In this document: piece by piece, positions 60,136 through 64,000 of the stretch
Layout of the letters: the number at the start of each line of letters is the position of its first letter
Position numbering within the stretch: position 1 is the first letter of the stretch
Notes under the pieces: model-generated
The model's database searches: none
What the model was told of the DNA's origin: nothing
Seen by the model: the letters and a program-made list of their open reading frames with translations, nothing else
Source of the DNA: Coniferiporia sulphurascens
Taxonomy: Eukaryota; Basidiomycota; Agaricomycetes; Hymenochaetales; Hymenochaetaceae
DNA length: 64,000 nucleotides
Direction of reading: 5' to 3'
Assembly: GCA_002794785.1 (NCBI GenBank)
Contig: NBBA01000004.1
Coordinates: 2,232,001 to 2,296,000 of the forward strand
Translations under genes and position numbers: made by a program

Positions 60136-60795
60136 AGTCATTTTTCAAGTCTTGGTGCCGAGCGTTGGGCCTCGTCGGATATTTTGCGTATTATGCTTAG
60201 ATTATATTTACTGTACAGTACGTTGTCATTACCCTATATCATTCCCTCTAAAAAGCGGCGGACGACGTTGATACAATCAAGGACACGGACAGGGCTGATG
60301 GGATTCAGAGGTAAGTTCCTTCGTTGCTTATCATCTTCTCTAGTCGAACTTGGGTAAGGTTTCATCCACGACTCAGTTGCTTCTAGGGCTCCGACTGAAG
60401 CCCTCAGCTTGCCAGCTCAATCTTCGATCTTCTCCCTCGGGGGAACCACGGCAACAGCGAGGACTTCAAAAACTGTATTCTTTTGTTGGTTCTTGGTGTT
60501 CGCCCCATGACTTGCGCTAGTGGCGAGCGGCGTTCAGTAGAATATTGCTTCCGACCTCAGCCGGCCCCTTGCTACCGTTCCGTGGTACGTTAACCTTCGG
60601 ATCCGGTATTCAGGGCGCTTCATCGGTGGTACTGCCGCTCGGTGCAACCACCAATGTTCTGTTTCGTCCGGTCGGGATATCTCCTGTAGCTATGGCTCAC
60701 TTGGCGGGCCTAAAGACTGGGCAAGGATCTATGTCGGTGCTTGGCAGTGACAACAGAGACCCCCTGCATTTTTGTGGACATTGCTAACTTATGGG
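60136..60795. other. Upstream region of the endoglucanase gene
   Basis: No ORF with support. It should contain the regulatory region of the cellulase gene; no cellulase-regulator site can be assigned with confidence. Confidence 0.4.
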
Positions 60796-60804
60796 TATAT
60801 AAAG
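60796..60804 (+). promoter_or_regulatory. TATA box of the GH5 endoglucanase gene
   Basis: TATATAAAG, 57 bp upstream of the ATG at 60861, in an otherwise mixed-composition region. Canonical sequence; the short leader it implies is usual for fungal secreted enzymes. Confidence 0.65.
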
Positions 60805-60860
60805 TCTCCTTCTTTTCAAGGGAGTTTGTCTGCGTTAGCTTCAATTTTAAAGCTACCAGG

Positions 60861-62885
60861 ATGAAGTTGTCGGTTGCGACTACTGTTGTTGTCTCCCTTT
60901 TATCTGCTTCCCCGTCGCTAGCTCAGGTAGCCGTTTGGGGTCAATGTGGCGTTCGTTCAACATGTCGCTAGACCATGTCCTAACCTCATTACCTCTTATC
61001 CCTCTTTTGGCCTGCAGGGGATTGGTTTCACCGGTAGCACGACGTGCGACGCTGGGTCAGCGTGTGTCTCCCTCAATGACTGTGAGTAAATGTTGTATCA
61101 TCATATTGGAAGTTCTTAACTCATGTGTTCATCCACGAGATTACTCACAATGTAAGTTTGAGATTTGCCGAGATCAATGGCATATAACGACGTACACTTC
61201 GGGGTCGGTACGCAGGCCAGCCGAGTACCGGAGCGACCAGCACAGTCACGACACCAACCTCAACCGTATCATCGAGCCAGCCAACGTCGTCCGGCACAAC
61301 CTGTCCTAACCGCACAAAGTTCAAGTTCTTCGGCGTAAATGAATCCGGCGCGGAGTTCGGAAACACAGTCATACCCGGGACACTAGGCACGGACTACACG
61401 TGGCCTTCCCCGTCCAGCATCGACGTGCGTGTGTTTTCAAACTTTCCATATACGCTGCTTCGTGCGCCATGCATTGCTGCCGCGCTCATGCCTCACCCGC
61501 CAACATAGTACTTTGTCGCGAATGGCTTCAACACCTTCCGCATCCCGTTCCTGATGGAGCGCATGAGTCCACCGGCGTCTGGTCTCACTAGGTCCTTTGA
61601 TTCAACATATCTTAGCGGACTCAAGACGGTTCCTCCTTCCCTGGCCTTCCCTGCTCATGGGAGTCTAAAGGACACCACAGATAGTCAGCTATATCACTGG
61701 GAAGGGAGGGTACGCAATTGTGGATCGTGAGCCCGCATTAACTCCTCGTTCCGGTACGCCCCGACTAAGCACGCTTTATTTTAAGCGCACAACTTCATGA
61801 TCTACAACGGCCAAACTATCTCAAGCACGTCGGAGTATGTCCCTTGCACTTGGTCTCTGGTCATGTCTAAATGGTATTCCTTCTCCTTCTTTCCCTCAGA
61901 TTCGAGACTTGTAAGTTACATCAAACGTGTCCGATTAATATTTCGAAATTAACTCTCACCAGGGTGGAAAAACTTGGCAACCGAATTTGTATGCAATTTT
62001 CTATGTTTCGTTGATTTTGCCCTCTCATTCGGATGCGCAGCAATCGGATAGCCATGTCATTTTTGATGTTATGAACGAGCCCCACGACATCCCGGCAGCC
62101 ACGGTTTTCTCTTTAGTGAGTAATTGCCAACATCATATTGCCTCACGCGCCACTGATCTAATGACGATAGAACCAAGCTGCGGTAAACGGTATTAGAGCG
62201 GCTGGAGCAACAAGCCAGCTCATTCTTGTTGAAGGGACGAGCTACACGGGGGCATGGAGTGAGTAATGATATATGACATTCCGGTAGTGACCAACGCGTT
62301 TCTGTCAAGCTTGGACCACGTCCTCCGGAAACAGTGCTGTCTTTGGGGCGATCAGCGATCCGAACAATAATGTTGCCATCGGTGCGCTTATTTTTAAACC
62401 CACTATGCCAATATCCAGTCTAAACACTGGGTTACCCCAGAGATGCATCAATACCTCGATTCTGACGGTTCGGGTACCTCCGAAACCTGTGTCTCATCGA
62501 CAATCGGAGCTGAACGTATCGCCGACGCGACGACTTGGCTGAAGAGCAACAATTTGAAGGGCTTCCTTGGTGAGATTGGCGCAGGGTCGAACGGTAGATG
62601 CCCGGTCTCCTGAACCTCCTGCTACTATATCGGCTGAAATAACTATCTCCGCAGCAGATTGCATTGCAGCGGTGCAGGGGGCTCTTTGTGCAATGCAGCA
62701 GTCCAGTGTTTGGGTGGGCGCACTCTGGTGGGCGGCGGGGCCCTGGTGGGGAACTGTGAGTGTCTGACACTGTCCTACCGGGCCCTTTTGCTAATGATTT
62801 CCTCAAGTACTTCCAATCCATCGAACCCCCCAGCGGTGCAGCGATCTCCCAAATTTTACCGCAAGCTCTTGAGCCTTTCCTGTGA
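60861..62885 (+). CDS. Secreted endo-beta-1,4-glucanase, CBM1 + GH5 (GH5_5-like)
   Basis: Cleaves internal bonds of cellulose outside the cell. Fifteen exons: 60861-60950, 61018-61081, 61140-61151, 61216-61424, 61509-61628, 61681-61726, 61786-61834, 61900-61910, 61963-61988, 62041-62115, 62171-62258, 62310-62381, 62441-62593, 62655-62755, 62808-62885, giving 397 aa. Signal peptide 1-21, then a CBM1 cellulose-binding module ([15 protein letters not shown] ... YYSQC), a short Ser/Thr/Pro linker, then the GH5 barrel from [15 protein letters not shown]. Acid/base Glu222 in FDVMNEPHD; nucleophile Glu332 in [17 protein letters not shown] and [11 protein letters not shown] are further GH5_5-type blocks. 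Exons of 12 and 11 nt are required. All catalytic residues are intact. Confidence 0.95.
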
Positions 62886-64000
62886 TTGAATCTGTAGGAA
62901 CTCTGTGGGAAGTGTTTCAAAACCTCCCTCTTCTCCAATTTTCTCGATACCTTCTTGGCTAGTAGTAAATGGGACCATTGGTCGTTATCTGTTCGTCCCC
63001 CCGATACCTGCCCGCGGCTGTTGAGAACTTGAGAACGTCTAATACCGCCTAATAATACCGCCTAAACAAGATCGCAGATCGTCGGGCCGACTTTTGAATT
63101 CAAGTGATGTCAGAGAGTACGCATCAGTTTCTATTAAAAAGGCGTGAGTATTAGTAATTTGGTAGCACTTGTAAAACTTCAATGGCATATGGTTCTACAC
63201 GTGTGCGGTTATCGAGTATGGATACATCCAAAGGACGGCGGGGAGTTCCGCAATCCTCATGAAAGCGCCCATTCATGCCCCATAGCCGCAGCGCTCATAC
63301 GCCCACTGAGGATTAAGTTCAGCGAATTGAGCTCGGAGACAGAAGGCGGCGTTCGCGGTTGACGCTGTAGGTGGTTGAGGACGGCGTTCGTGATCTGCAA
63401 TCAAGACCAATACGTTCTTGTACGTAGAAAAAGTGTATTGATGCGGCACGCGCGACCAACTCGCTGATAGACATTCGACACGAAGTCGTTAGCTTACCAT
63501 CTTCGTGCCATTGACTTATTGCGGCGTTTTGATAATTGCTGCTCCCTCTGCTGCGAATAAATTGCCATGGGTCATTTAGTCACGGGCGCCGAATGCTCCA
63601 ATTTCCGGAGCAGCCGCGCGATCTGCCATCGGAGGAGTTCATTTTGTGGACGAGGTACAGAATTGAGGGCTGTTAAGCGTCCAATTCGCGCTTTTTGCGG
63701 ACAAAATCGAACGGATGGTAATACAACACTGCACGGACCAGGTTGATAAACAATCCGGTTGCAGAGGAAATTGCATTCGATTCATATCGGAAAGTTGCTC
63801 ACTTAGATCAAGGGATCGATATGTGCGCCTTTACATTTGCGACAAGGCCGCATTGACAACCAAGTCGACCTTGTTCTTCTAAGCGCTTTATCAGTTAGAT
63901 GAGCTCGGGCGCCGGAGGCATCAGTGGCACCACCAGCAGAAGCAACCGGAAGGCTCGCATGTTACAGTGTTTTAAGGCGCTATCGAAGTACGAATCTACG
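62886..64000. other. Right end of window, no recognised feature
   Basis: Short ORFs only; none has a domain, a signal peptide or a convincing splice chain. A gene may begin beyond the edge. Confidence 0.4.

Noticed and set aside
14883..62885. Secondary-metabolite or effector cluster linking M36, GH79, MFS and GH5
   Set aside because: The secreted-enzyme genes are separated by housekeeping genes over 45 kb, and no backbone synthase or cluster regulator is present.
1..64000. CRISPR array, operon or phage-like system
   Set aside because: The window is nuclear fungal DNA with spliceosomal introns throughout; no direct-repeat/spacer pattern seen.

Overview
The window is nuclear DNA of a filamentous fungus, almost certainly an agaricomycete (mushroom-forming basidiomycete). 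The genes are dense and cut by many 45-70 nt introns with short internal exons. Proteins read as wood- or litter-decay fungal families (fungalysin, GH79, CBM1-GH5), and housekeeping genes (XRN1, GUA1, OLA1, COQ4, CWC2) have basidiomycete-like architecture. I spliced every model by eye. Each model given as a full gene has a total coding length divisible by three and conserved motifs that stay in frame across its junctions.

Layout. 1-4100: the ORF1 (gag-like, CCHC knuckles) of a LINE-type retrotransposon on the minus strand, interrupted by three solo LTRs of one family, each with its own perfect 5-bp target duplication. 4654-11380: PSD2-like phosphatidylserine decarboxylase, then a C2/proline-rich protein. 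11517-14491: OLA1 (minus) and a Ser/Thr-rich secreted, GPI-anchor-like protein. 14883-18119: secreted M36 fungalysin in 24 exons. 18120-24193: gene-poor, with a SARAF homologue and a decayed protein kinase. 24194-30668: TMA46, CWC2, a LEU5-type mitochondrial carrier and an F-box protein. 32464-37330: a small orphan membrane protein, COQ4 and a Ser/Pro-rich disordered protein. 37915-45731: XRN1 and GUA1. 47708-49891: secreted GH79 glycosidase. 50805-60135: MED19, an IMD/BAR-like coiled-coil protein and an MFS transporter. 60861-62885: secreted CBM1-GH5 endoglucanase. The rest, to 64000, holds nothing I can recognise.

The genes do not form one pathway. Themes are RNA metabolism and translation (XRN1, CWC2, TMA46, OLA1, MED19), membrane and mitochondrial lipid or cofactor metabolism (PSD2, COQ4, LEU5), and secreted degradation enzymes (M36, GH79, GH5).

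The most unusual signal is in the splicing. Eight introns in five genes can only be spliced in frame with a GC donor (GC-AG). That is about 6% of the roughly 135 introns I placed, against about 1% usually reported in eukaryotes. One splits the self-cleavage motif of PSD2, one lies directly before the catalytic nucleophile of GH79, and three are in XRN1. XRN1 also begins with exons of 4, 11 and 17 nt.
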